Shown piece by piece: positions 32,720 through 44,212 of a DNA stretch of 64,000 bases. This DNA is from Paramacrobiotus metropolitanus (Eukaryota > Tardigrada > Eutardigrada > Parachela > Macrobiotidae). The stretch is from positions 248,001 to 312,000 of the forward strand of contig NW_026570333.1 of the NCBI RefSeq assembly GCF_019649055.1, given 5' to 3'. How positions within the stretch are numbered: the first letter of the stretch is position 1; each line of letters starts with the position of its first letter. The notes under the pieces are model-generated. The model had not been told where the DNA came from. It made no database searches and worked only from the letters and a program-made list of their open reading frames with translations. A program made the translations under genes and the position numbers.

Positions 32720-33600
32720 GGGCCAATGCCAAAACGACGGCGGAATTTTCTGCCGGCGGAAATTTTGTGTGGTCAAAACGTCGGCGGAAATTCTCGTGGT
32801 CAAACTGCCGGCGGAATTTTCGTAACTTTTAATTTCATTTATTGTGCATATTCTGAAACAATTTTGCAAGAAAAATGTATCTTACATAGATGATAGATCC
32901 GAGAGTCCCGTTTTCAATGCCAGCCTTGTTGTTGCGCCGGCAGTTTGCACAGAACGCGCGAACAAGTTCAAGAGAATACCTGAGCCGCGCAAAAGAGACA
33001 AACAAGGTATTTGACAATGGCACTGCGGCGAAGACACTGACGTGTGATCTAGTCTGATCCCTTTGGCGCCTTTCCTGGGAAGACTCACAACTTCTCTGAA
33101 TATAAACTGGTACAGTCAACCCAGACGAGGAATCTCTACATCTACGCGTAGAGATCTCGTGGTCAAACTGCCGGCGGATTACCTGATTGGTATTCGAGCA
33201 CGTACGTAAGTTGTTAACTGTCATTGTGTTTTTTGTTTGCTTGTGCTTTTTTGTAATTTTTCAACTTTTTAAAGCTGTAGCTCTCGTTTGTTATTTTTGA
33301 CTGTTTATCTGCCGAACGATGGAGCATATTTATTTTGAAACTAGCAGTAGCAGAAGTTTGTTTGACAAAATACATGGATACATAATACATAGAATGTCCA
33401 GCTTGTATTTACTGTATGAATTAGTTTACCAATAAGTTGGTTCTGTATCAATTCGCGATTTCCGTAACAAGTGCATGTTGAGGAAATTCCGCCGGCAGTT
33501 TGACCACGCAAAATTTCCGCCGGCAAAAAATTCCGCAGTCGTTTTGATCACAATAAATTTCCGCCGGCAGAAAATTCCGCCGTCGTTTTGACATTGGCCC
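32720..33600. mobile_element. TIR element with GCCGGCGGAAATTTT-type internal repeats, about 881 bp
   Basis: The element starts GGGCCAATGCCAAAACGACG and ends with the approximate inverse CGTCGTTTTGACATTGGCCC. Each end (about 100-120 bp) holds several copies of a unit CGGCGGAAATTTT...GTGGTCAAAACG, in opposite orientation at the two ends. One more copy (CTCGTGGTCAAACTGCCGGCGG) lies inside near 33156. No transposase frame is recognisable. This is a non-autonomous TIR element with subterminal repeats; the superfamily is unknown and no target-site duplication was found. Confidence 0.8.
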
Positions 33601-33996
33601 GATGTAGTTATGAGTTTTATGACTCCTTTAATGCGAAACAAACTAATGTATGTACAATTGTACTGTTCAGAGTGCTTACTGTACAATGTATGTACTGTAC
33701 ATGTACAGCATTCACGCTCATTGTTTTCTCCTAAAACATAATTAAACGAAGCTATCCAGCCTCGATTCCGGTTTTCTACACGGGCACACAAATCAAAATG
33801 TAATTAATACGCGCTAATTATATAATTCATCCAGTTATTTCTGGCTTTCTTTCTAATCAATGCTGCAACAAAGAAATCCCCACCAATAATCTGCGAACCT
33901 AAAACCAAAGACAAATAATGTGCGAACTAATTAGTAATCGTTTTTACTGCAATTTTTGAGCATCACAGAACAATTGTAGAGATACAATCATCTGTG
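33601..33996. other. Intergenic, no gene seen
   Basis: AT-rich spacer between the TIR element and the deleted F-box copy. TACTGTACAATGTATGTACTGTACATGTACA near 33677 is a run of TGTAC-type palindromes, common as short motifs across the window. Confidence 0.4.
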
Positions 33997-34669
33997 CTAT
34001 TGCGTGGCGCGGCGTAGTATGCAATAACCCTGACTAAGTATTTGTCGCTGTGTTAATGCGTTAGAAATTACGGGACAAGTTTGTGCATACGCGAAAAGAT
34101 ACCGGCGGGTGGTCTGCCAGTCATCCGGATAGCCCAGACTGCGCACCCAACGCCCATGCAACGCCGTGACCTTTGCCAGCATTTCCTCGGTGATTGGCGG
34201 GCAGTGTTCATTGAGGGCGCACATGTAGCGACTGGTCACGAGCATCGTGCCGTCACTACAACGCAGAAGCAGCCGCGGAATGCGGATGGACATCTGGTCA
34301 AAGCACAGGGCAGGCGACCTCGCTGTCAGGTGTTTCGTCAACTTCTGCTCGTGTTCCGGCAGGCGACGGACGACAAAATCCGCGCCGTGAAACACTTCGT
34401 ACGCTGCGAATCCAAACAGGAGCGACACGGTCCAGTTGTACAGCGCCACGAAGCGGCAGTTGCGCTGGTACAGCAACGGCACCAGTGGTGCCGTGTGCTG
34501 CAGTCGCTGCTCCTCCTGCCCCGCCACGCTCCCGTGTCGGGAATTGACCATCTGGTCGCGGAATCCCACCAACAACAGCCTGGTCGGTATGCGGTCTAGA
34601 AGTTCTGGTCTGGTTGACATCCGTCAACACCGTCTGATACTTCTGCACTGCTCTCCAAGTCAGGTCCAT
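33997..34669 (-). pseudogene. F-box family copy A, internally deleted and 3'-truncated
   Basis: On the minus strand the first residues (MDLTWRAVQKYQTVLTDVNQ) match the N-terminus of exon 1 of the intact copies. At about 34602 the sequence then jumps directly into exon 3 at LDRIPTRLLLVGF and continues in a different frame to about 34010. Most of exon 1, intron 1, the F-box exon, intron 2 and the first part of exon 3 are missing. The exon 4 sequence is absent downstream. The exon 3 part is otherwise well conserved with copy C, so the deletion is fairly recent. The 207-residue open frame 34620-33997 starts at an ATG that does not correspond to a start in the intact copies. Confidence 0.8.
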
Positions 34670-36180
34670 TGCGACATAAGAAACCTACGATTTCCTTATA
34701 TACAGTAGTTGAAAGAACTAGCTATATTTCGGAAATTGCATGAACTTGCTGTAACTGTAAGTACTCCGACACTTTACATATTCTGGCTTCCTTTGAAGCT
34801 CGAATATAGCTTCGGCTCCCGAATAGTAGAACGCGCCCCCTACACCGAGTTTCTGAGAAATCGTCTGTCTGTTTGGGATTTCGTTAGCTTCTAGGCTGAA
34901 GTAGAGGAAAGATTGCTCTTTCTTGTTACACCAAGCAAATTTTGAAACTCGTCATGAAAATATGAAAGACAATTTTCAATGCTATAAGTGCTCGCGCTCA
35001 TGTTGAGATACCAAGTAAAGTTGTGCCAGCCGTTGTGTCGTCCTACTGCTAGTACTGCCTCGTACACGATGCTACGCCAGCGAATACAGAAATTCGAAAG
35101 AACAGTTGGATCGCGCCAGCAAGGGCGGTTGCTCATTCTACCCAGAAGACGAATAATAGCTGTCACAAAAGCTACAGAAAGCCGCATTTACGTATTAATG
35201 TTCTGAAGTATGTACTGTACTGTACGTGAGTTATGTGCTTCGAAAAATTAATACGTTGATAACTATAGTAAGTATTTGGTAGTCGTTATATTAGGCGGCG
35301 CGGCAAAGCTTTAAAGCAACCACTCTTCCCTGGATGGACATGGCATGGGGTGGAGTAACGCTTTGCGTTGTATGCAAGTGCACATTTCAGAACGGTCAGC
35401 AGTTGCCTGGTTGAAATATCCTTATTCAGCCAAGTGTTCCCCCCCCCCCCTCCCTCATGCAGAGTCAGACAGGAGAACCACACGCTCGACTAGCGCGTTG
35501 TAGCCTCAGACCTAGGCTTTCGGGAATCTACATCCGCTGCTCAGTCTTTCTCTTTATGTACCTGAGGTACAACAATTATACAATAACGGAAAACATCGCA
35601 TTTTTTCAACATCAAAATTTCATTAAACTTTTCTCCTCCTTCCATTGTTCCCAAAACCGATGTCGCGTTGCCTCGCTGAATTTCAAGCGACAATCGCTGA
35701 CGTAAAAAATCATGGGAACGTCTTTCGCCTGCTCAGTTGATTGAAATTTTGTGCCGGCGTCGCTCCCAGTATAATTTTTATATGGTTGGTGTTTTTTTCA
35801 GAATTTTACGGACCGTACTGTTTCCATAAAAAGAATCTGAAAACCGCTTACAACAGCTTACGCAAAGATTACAGGCAGACATCAATATATGATTTTGACG
35901 AAGTGGCATATACGAGTAATAAGAAAAGAACGAGCAGAAAACAAAAGATGAAAACGAGAAAGGTCAAGAAACAGGTTTAGTATTAGCTGGGGTCCGGGGA
36001 TAAAACAGACCCGGATACAAACGAGCCAGGATCACAAGAACCATATCGCATTCATTACTTATAAAGATCAAACGACTGAAATACAGTGCCGGTGTAGTTA
36101 GAATAAAACTGCGCGTTTAGTTCCTGTTTACTTCGAGTACGTCCGGAATTTATCCCTTCGATCTAAGGTTGTTGGGTGAT
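34670..36180. repeat. Segmentally duplicated flank of the F-box copies, with a LINE scrap
   Basis: 34670-35200 resembles 46975-47390, the 5' flank of copy C (shared minus-strand frame RWRSIVYE, DEFQN). From about 35080 to 36180 the sequence resembles 49380-50975, which adjoins copy D: AAAGCTTTAAAGCAACCACT, GCGTAACGCTTTGCG, CAGACAGGAGAACCACA and TTTTGTGCCGGCGTCG occur in the same order. About 35620-35712 resembles the 3' end of the LINE at 48340-48410 (minus strand, QRLSLEI-like). No intact gene. Confidence 0.75.
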
Positions 36181-39100
36181 TCACACAACGAATACTTCGT
36201 TGATAGCATATATGGCGAGTTTGCTCAGTGTGGACACATCCAGCAGCCGCAAGTCCACATCCTGCCATAATCGCGGGCTGCCGTCGGCATTGAAGCCGCT
36301 GAACCTGCAAAACAGGGGAGAAGGATCAAGAAATGGCATTGTGAATGCCAGACCAAATACGAACATCAGAAATATACGGGCAACATAAGAAACATAACAT
36401 AAAAAAAAGTAATGGATGCACGTGCTCTCGTTGGCGTACACTGCAAGATAATCGCGAATGCTCTGCCAGTCCGCGGGATAGGGTAGGTTGCGCACCCAGC
36501 GTGCATGCACAGCCGTGACCTTTGCCAGCATGTCCTCCGTGACCGACGGGAAGTGCTCATTGACGGCGCACATGAAACGGCTGTTCATGGGCATGGGACC
36601 GTCGCTGCATTGCAGAAGCAGCGACGGAATCCGGATTTGCAGCTGGTCCAGGTCCAGCGCGTGCGCCTCCTCGGTGAGGGGCTTCATCATCTTCTGCTCG
36701 TCTTCCGGCAGGGGAGGGACGACATCCTGAAACCAACGCCCGTGAAGCACTTCGTAAGCGGTGAAGCCGAACAGTCCGGACACTGTCCAGTTGTAAAGCG
36801 CCACGCGGTCGCAGTGCTCCTCGTACAATGTCGGCATCACCGCTGCCTCGTGCTGCAGCCGATGCTGCTTGAGTCGCTCCCAGTTCCCGGATGCGCAGAC
36901 GATCTGGTTTCTAAAAGCGATCAAGGGCAGATGGATGTCCAGGAAGTCTAGGAGATTTGGTAAAGAGTATGCGCGGTCCCTGGGCACGGCGGTGAGAATG
37001 GTGAGGCTGATGGCGATGCCGGGCTTAACTGAGCGGCTGAGCAGCACGGCCAGTTTGTAGCAGTTGTTGCAGTCTACCTTCAGCTGCACACAGCTTTCCA
37101 GGCTGAGACTGATGTGTTGTGCCATGCGCGGATCATTCAACAGCAACTGCCACAGGAAGCACACCCTGTCGGAACACTGATGGTGTTAGGCAACAACTAA
37201 CAAGCAACTCCCTCGTTTAAATTTGACCAACGATTTTGATTTTCGCATATTTTGCAGGTCGCTTAAATAAGTTCTCATATTTTGATCACACAAGTCTCCT
37301 GTTATCTACAAACAACAAGTTTAAGAAGGTCTTTGTTAGTCAAAATCTTCGCTCGTGCAGATCACCAGCAGGCTTCGTAATACACAAACCGAAATTCGAA
37401 AACCGCAAAGCGACCAAAATAAGATAAAAATCGAATAAGAAATACTGCTCCACAAAAAAAAGCAATATTGATCCACATGTTCCGGGCTGTGTACGCTTCT
37501 AGCCTTCTACCAAGTAGCGCACTGCTGTTTCTCCCAAAGGTCACAACTTAATAATTCGTTCGATATTCGTCTCGTCTCCGTTACTATAACGGGGCCAATG
37601 CGCTTACCGTTTGGCTGTCATTTGTGAATGCAGGTCCAGCTGAGCAAAGACGGCGCTTAAGAGGAACGGTGCCAACTGGCTGATGCGGGCGGTCGGCTGC
37701 AGGACATCACTCTCCCAATCTTTAGCATAATTTGAACATACAATTACTATTAGAACAGCTAACAATTGTAAACTGAAGAGGGTTTGGGTACGAAGCGGCT
37801 TTTGGTTACACTGCCTGGCATAACATATCCGTCAAAATCCGCCTTGAATGTTTCCTAAGTGGGACTACAATACCAGCAATGCATTTTCAGCATCCTTTGA
37901 ATTCTAATTTTGAGCATTCATAAACTGCCTTTTTGTTATAATATGGACCCGCGATCGGTTAAAGAATGAGAAGGTATTACCAACGAATGTGCAAGTTGTA
38001 CATATAAGCATGTCGGTTTTAATGGAAAAAGTTAATGAAAAAAACCGCTTGCAGATTCTGCGAAAAAAACTGTATAGAACTGCAACATGTAAACCGATTT
38101 GCGAAGGCCTCAATCAAATACAGAAACCTTCTCAGAAAGTACAGGACTGGACATCCGTCTGCTTGGAAAAATCGGACCAGTTCTATTTCGGAAATGTGGC
38201 GGAAGCCAAAGTTTGACGAACGGCAACTTGACGGACGTAACATAGTTTTAACGCTTTACCAGTAGCACTCCTTATAATTATAAAACATTATTAAGAATTA
38301 AACAATTTTAAGTTTTTAATTTAGCAACAAAACCTGCCGGCAGCACTGCGTAACGACCTTTCGTAACAACCTCTCGTAATGGAAAGTTTCGTTTTCGTTG
38401 ACAGAATTCGACCAGAAGCATTAGTCTTGAATACAGAGGGCCTTCGCTACGATTCTGTCAATTAACCTGCTCGCTACGGAGTCAACCATGTAACTAACCA
38501 GGGAACATTTTCCGCCTCCAAATTCAAAAAATTCTCATGTTTTGTAAAATGGTAGTGTACTATTGTAGTATGCTTAAAAAATATTTTTAGCTGCCATCGT
38601 CAAGGGGGCGTGGCCAGACAACAATTAAAAGTTTGCATACTATCATATGCTGTGTATTTGTGTAATGCAATGCAGTACAAGTTATTCGTTATTATTATGT
38701 TAACTTTTTCCTGCAGCAGCGTGGACTTTTGCAGCTGTCCGCTGTCGTGAAATGATGTAAGTAAAAGAGGCCACTTGCGTCGGCTCGGGCCATTGCTGCC
38801 CGTGTGCACATTTTCAAAAATTTGTTACGAAGTACAGCACAGATCTGTGTATTAGCAGAACAAAGCTTTTGCACAACTTATTGTTCACAACACAAACCGA
38901 TGAAAATTTTCCAAAAATGTATAATCAGGCAGCAATGGCCCGAGCCGACGCACGTAGGCCTGTTTTACTTACATCATTTCAGGACAGCGGACAGCTGCAA
39001 AAGTCCACGGTGCTGCAGGAAAAAGTTAACATAATATAGTTACGAATAACTTGTACTGCACTGCATTACACAGTATAATATGATAGTATGCAAACTTTAA

Positions 39101-41101
39101 ATTGTTGTCTGGCCACGCCCCTTGACGATGGCAGCTAAAAATATTTTTTTAAGCATACTACAATAGTACACTATGGCGTACCAAACGGGCCAGAGTTTTT
39201 CCAGACAAATGCTAATGACAAATGCTTTTTAGTTTTCAATCAAATGTTACTGACAAATGTTTTTCGCTACCAGACAATTGTTTTTAAAAAAAATTTAAGA
39301 CAAATGTTTCTGACAAATGCCAGAACTTTCAGACAATGTTACTGACAAATGTCAGAAACATTCAGACAAATGTTACTGACAAATGTCAGAAGCCTACCAC
39401 CGCAAATGTCAGAAGCCTACCACCTTCGGACTGTGTGGTTGCGCACTGCGCAATGGCAAAAAATGTTAGAGTCTGTAGTCGCGCTTCCGGTGCACGAGAC
39501 GGCAGTTACAATCACATCAAAGACATTTGTCTGTAACATATGTCTGAAAGTTTCTGACATTTGTCAGAAACATTTGTCTGTTAAAATTTTTGTAAAAACA
39601 TTTGTCTGGTAGTGAAAAGCATTTGTCTGGTAGTGAAAAGCATTTGTCTGGTAGTGAAAAGCATTTGTCTGGTAGTGAAAAGCATTTGTCGTAGCATTTG
39701 TTTGATACTGAAAAAGCATTTGTCATTAGCATTTGTCTGGACAAACTCTGGCCTGTTTGGTACGCCATAGTACACTACCATTTTACAAAACATGAGAATT
39801 TTTTGAATTTGGAGGCGGAAAATGTTCCCTGATAAATGGTAAACACAATAACACACTGGACATAGTACTGTACTTATCCCGTTGCTACGGCGCATTATCC
39901 GTACGGTAGGACTTCATTCCAGATACTCGTACAATATTTATAATTTTGTTCGAGTACGTACTTGTACTGTACATACTCAACACTTTTACTCCACAAGTTA
40001 GTCACCAGTGTACCGAGATGGGGCGGATTTTTAGTTGCGAAATCGCATCAGTTCCGTGAGATGTGATGGTCTTAAAGCCGAGGACCAACAGGTCTTTAGT
40101 TTTCACAACGTTCAAACACCGGAAAGTGCAATATGTACTGGGGCATTGGGTAAACGGAGACCGGTGATTTACCGTCCGGTTTACACAGTGTGCTTCCCGG
40201 ATTGACCATTGCCAATTCGAACCACCTCAATCTTCGCAAGGCGGGCAATTTATTTGTGCCCGTCTTGCTAACAATTGTAAACCTGACGGTGACCAGTTGA
40301 CTAACCGGTTTCATAAGGGATAGTTTCACTGGCAGCAAATCGTCCACAACGGATGGCCGGAAAGTTAATCCGCTCGGCCAGATGTGTGTCCAGCACTTGC
40401 AGTAACGTCGTCGCCGTCCATTGCTCCATGTCCTCATCGGCAATATTGATGGTGATGAACATGCAGCCATCCCGTTCGATGCGCAGATGGAAGCGAGCGC
40501 AGTCATTCCTATTAAACAAAATCGGTTTATCCTGAAACGCATAGCGAAGGTGCTTGATGATGCGGTATTTGTCGGAGGCATCGGTTAGAAGATGTTGCGC
40601 CCGGGCGAAGGGAACGAAGTGTTTAGTGTACAGCACACCGCTGCGCCGCTCCAGCAATGACTGACCATGGGGCGGCAACTCCGCAGCCACCTGCCCGATC
40701 TCCACCAGTCCCCGGGAGTCGGAGGATTTCACGGCAAACACTTCACAATTCTGGCAACCCAGACACGTCCAACCCTTAAGGATGGCGGGACGGAAGCGCA
40801 ACGGGCCATCCTCTGCATCGCGCCGGGCAACGTACGCCGGGACGTTGTCAGCACCTTGGTTGCCCGGATCCTCCCAGTAGAACGGCAGCGGCCAGATGCT
40901 GCCCATGTGGATCCAGCGCGCCGAGACCTTGGTCGAGTCGAAATGGATGAAGGCCTGCTCGCCGTCCATATCCTGAATGTATCCCAGGTACCACGTGTCT
41001 TCCGGATTGCGGACGACGACCGTGTTCTGATGGCTCATCTGGTTGGTATCCGTCAACACCGGCCGATAACGCTGCTGCGCTCTCCAAAGCACCTCCATCA
41101 T
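36181..41101 (-). CDS. F-box protein with N-terminal Tudor/MBT-like segment (family copy B)
   Basis: Minus-strand exons in order: 41101-40306, 37719-37608, 37165-36440, 36304-36181; GT-AG introns with phases 1, 2, 2, giving 585 residues. Residues about 24-75 (NTVVVRNPEDTWYLGYIQDM, then GEQAFIHFDSTKVSARWI) have the Trp-Tyr...HFD...ARW pattern of Tudor/MBT-type barrels. The 112-nt exon 2 encodes the first part of an F-box (ISQLAPFLLSAVFAQLDLHS), completed across the splice by QMTAKRVCFLWQLLL. The C-terminal region of about 280 residues is conserved between copies (ALYNWTVSGLFGF, RWVRNLPYPADWQ, FSGFNADGSPRLWQ) but I recognise no family in it. F-box proteins recruit substrates to SCF ubiquitin ligases; a role here is inference. 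The exon 2 acceptor (GCTAAAG) is weak. Intron 1 holds a nested pair of transposable elements. Confidence 0.78.
38498..39832. mobile_element. Foldback MITE family M2, copy 1, interrupted by another element
   Basis: The element begins CCAGGGAACATTTTCCGCCT at 38498 and ends with the approximate inverse AATGTTCCCTGA at 39832, flanked on both sides by TAA (38495-38497 and 39833-39835). Its halves are long inverted repeats. It is homologous to 59666-60367 (shared blocks include GTTTGCATA, GGCCACGCCCC, GCATACTAC and AAATTTGGAGG). The TAA duplication in both copies fits the 3-bp TWA target of PIF/Harbinger-type elements. It is interrupted at 39174-39767 by a different element and lies in intron 1 of F-box copy B. 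Confidence 0.85.
39174..39767. mobile_element. Nested TIR element with GACAAATG repeats and a 10-bp target duplication
   Basis: The 594-bp element starts TGGCGTACCAAACGGGCCAG and ends with the inverse ending GGTACGCCA. It is bounded by a perfect 10-bp direct repeat, TAGTACACTA (39064+100 to 39073+100, that is 39164-39173, and 39768-39777). Removing element plus one repeat restores the host foldback sequence seen at 38556-38575. The inside is made of ACAAATGTTACTG and GCATTTGTCTGGTAGTGAAAA units, the latter repeated four times near 39600-39690. A 9-11 bp duplication is typical of Mutator-like elements. No transposase frame. Confidence 0.9.
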
Positions 41102-42613
41102 GACCTAAACAAGCCATCTACCGTAGTTATTAATGTTTTTGTCTATAGTAACGTTTTAAAAAGTAACTACCCTTTTCGGAAGGACATGGCCTCAGAGTAT
41201 TACCGACTAATTGTAAATCAAAACTTATTTATTAACGCAACGCTGTCGTTGTACGAAAAGTGTAAATTTCTGGAAGGGTCGCCATAGCCGAAAATTCCAA
41301 AATGCACTGGGTGAAATCGACATGTACGGTTGACCGATTCCATTGGGTTCCAGCTGCCTCAATCGGCATTCTCGAAAGCTATCGCAAGTCACCAACAACC
41401 GGCTGTTCTTTGGATGTCACCAACCTGCGTCCACGAAAGCCGCTTTCCTTATGAGCAAGCGTCTCACCGGACCGCACTGATACGGTCCAGCTGACTGCGA
41501 TTGAACAACGGGAAGCTTGTGGGAGCTACAGCAATTTCCCTTTCAAACCTTCGAGATCGACAAGCTTGCGACTACCCGGAGACAAGTGGAACAAAATGAG
41601 TGAAAAATTACGTAATCTGTCATCGAAATTTGGAAATACTGTACCTTCTGTCAACTGATATTCAAATCGCGGATATGCGTTATGTACACGCCTTCAAAAT
41701 GTACCGTGTTATGTCCAGCATATACAAGAATGTGCAATTGGAACGGTGTTAATGATTTGTGAATAAAGGATAAATATATAAATAGGCTAGGATAAATAGC
41801 CGTTGGTCGACTAAGTTATCACACCGTCGCGTCACCAACGGCTGCGGCTCACCGTTCCTTTGAAAAACTGTATAATAACCTGCTTCAATTATGCTTGCGT
41901 ACTGCATCATCCATCGCTGCTGACCGTAAAAGACCGGATTTATAACCCGGATTGTCTTACAGCAGCGCTGGTCGCTTTTTTGAACAGGGTTTCATCCTTC
42001 GGCACGCATAACTATTTTAGGCTATGCGGCATAACGCAGAATCGTTTTTTTTAACGTGAACAAGTTCATTACTGAAACGATAGCGCCGTACTTTGTTAGC
42101 GGGCGTTATTACTGCGTTAATTATTGATGTAATAATAAGCATAGCTTTGACCATAATAAGCACTGTACTAAAACAGGAATCGCGCGTTCGGCTAATCCAG
42201 ATTAGCGAAACTACACATACACCATATACACACACTGCTCGCAATGGCGCTCCTAACGTTAACATGTAGCCCACTTTCCCTCGCATTCTGTAAAACCGCC
42301 GTTGCTGAAACGTTAGCATCAGATCCCGTGAACGAAACACTGGTGCATAAGTTTTTCACAAAGGACATAATATCTCTACAACTGCATGTGTGTTACAATG
42401 CGCAAAGGGACCACAATGGCGATGAACCCGTCCGCATTGTTTGCTGATTTTATTATTCAGTTTCCGAATCGCGGACCGACTGGCCGCTTTCCATTTCTTC
42501 AGTCTCACATTCAGCTTTTAAGTATTAGACATCAGCCAACACACAAAATAATGATAGAAACTCGTTATAAGAATATAGAATTTAGTATATACACGCAGTG
42601 CTACAGATACAAC
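41102..42613. other. Intergenic region between F-box copies B and C (left part)
   Basis: No gene recognised. About 42460-42613 is the duplicated segment shared with 27270-27450. Open frames such as 41860-42054 and 42244-42447 have no conserved features. Confidence 0.4.
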
Positions 42614-42770
42614 GACGTGGTGACCTTTTACAGACGACCTGTGGTATTCGATACGTAACGACCTCTGTAGCAGAGGACCCCACCAAGGATATCTCGCGGC
42701 GGCGGACCTTCTGCCGGCCGTTGGCTGCAGTGGATCCAGCTGCACATGGCCACGCCCATGCGCCAGCCCT
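42614..42770 (+). pseudogene. Stray copy of the GPCR intron 4/exon 5 boundary
   Basis: The sequence GTGGTGACCTTTTACAGACG at 42616 matches the end of GPCR intron 4 (25332). After a GTAGCAG acceptor-like site, codons for EDPTKDISRRRTFCRP match the receptor's EDSTKDISRRTSFCRP at the start of exon 5 (25349). The homology continues through GCAGTGGATCCAGCTGCACA to about 42770, after a 14-bp deletion that breaks the frame. None of the rest of the receptor is nearby, so this is a dispersed exon fragment and not a gene. Confidence 0.85.
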
Positions 42771-44212
42771 GATAAAAGCGGAAACGAGGTCTAACTCCTT
42801 TTGAGCTTGCAAAAAGGTCTAACTCCTATTGAGCCTCTTTATGATCCCGTCGGTCGCCATCTTGTGACTTTGAAAGCTTCCTGGCTACCAGACCCAGAAA
42901 TCTCAGTACTATCTGTACCTTTGGATGGAAAACGACGGGCCGTATCAAGGTGCAAACCTGGGTACTTTGCAGTTAAAGATATTAAGTGCACACTGAGTGT
43001 TTTCCAGTCCCGAAGCAAGGGATTGGTTAGAATAATTGACCATGTCCTTTCAAAAAGCGCCATGTCCTTAAAGCCCTTTCAAAAAGTGCAAATACCGTGT
43101 CCTTGAGAGTCCTTGGCAGTCTACCATAAATGTCCTTTCAAAAAGCGCAAATATCGAAATCCTATGCCGAAGAGTCCACATTTCGAGACTGGCTAAACGA
43201 AATTATTGAAACGGAAACGTTCGCAAGTTATAGCATAGAGGGGATTCTCATTATAACATTCTCCTCTTTATAAGCTTTACATACAACATCCGCGGAACCG
43301 AATGTAGTTTAACTAGTGTAAAGAACCTCTGAACAACATTCAGCTGCGGTTAAATACAGTTGCATACAGGTAGCCGGATACAATCTGATGTTATCTTAAC
43401 ATCCTGAGCTAATATGGAGCAACATTAACGTTAGCGCATATCCAATTGGCCCAATTTGCTATGCGCCAGGAAATTTCCCGCACAATTAAAATTTAAATTG
43501 TCAATATCACAGTGCTGGTAAGAAGTTCATATCAGTTTAATGTTAAATCAGGTACACTGCATTTCCAGCTGTTAATACAGCACACCGTTCTTTTCGTCAA
43601 GACGGACTTTCTCCGGACGATTCTGCGCTTCGAATTTCATCGATCTCCCTTGCGGTAACACACACACACACAATTTTTTTGCGGCTCGGGCTTTGCGTGA
43701 TTACTGTATTGACGCCTTTTCTTGGCGGCTTTTAATCCCTGGGGGCAGTATCCCTTTATAAAATACACCCCGGCACGAAACCGATGGAACCGTGCCTGTA
43801 TTTTATAGAGAGGTTTTACTGTACACTTCGAATATGGCAGTAACATTAATTTCAGTCCACAAAAAGTGCAATATGTCATAAATACGCCAGTATTACTACT
43901 TTGATTAAAATTTAAATTCATATAACTACGAGGTAGTAAACTACATTCAGAGTCGATAACAAATTAACAGTACTTTCACAAAACCAAAAAATATAAAAAA
44001 GCCAAATAAAGTTGTACAAGTCTACTAATGAATGGTATCCATTAATACTCTGCAAAGTATTCATTACCATGGAGGCATGGATGTCGGTTAGAAAACGAAA
44101 CATCTGCAACTGATGATCCGAACGTGGAGCGGTATCCCGCGTTACGTTTCGAGGTGTTTGTAGTACTTCTGGGGGAATTTACACCTTCGAAGCAAGCGCG
44201 ATGCAAAGGTCT
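42771..44212. other. Intergenic, 3' flank of F-box copy C
   Basis: No gene seen. TTTCAAAAAGCGC-type phrases recur at 43048, 43077 and 43135 (CCTTTCAAAAAG...GCAAATA), a short degenerate repeat. A (CA)n run lies at 43660-43671. 44090-44212 resembles 26610-26760, the 3' flank of copy E, so the family duplications extend past the genes. Confidence 0.45.

Noticed and set aside
34081-34599. 172-codon plus-strand frame
   Set aside because: Antisense to the conserved exon 3 of F-box copy A.
36488-36951. Plus-strand open frames across F-box copy B
   Set aside because: Antisense shadows of exon 3; the same shadows recur at 44405-44850 and 51354-51895 because the gene is duplicated.
38498-39832. The ACAAATG/GCATTTGTC repeats at first looked like a CRISPR-like or satellite array
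   Set aside because: They are contained in an element with inverted ends and a 10-bp target duplication, in a eukaryotic intron.
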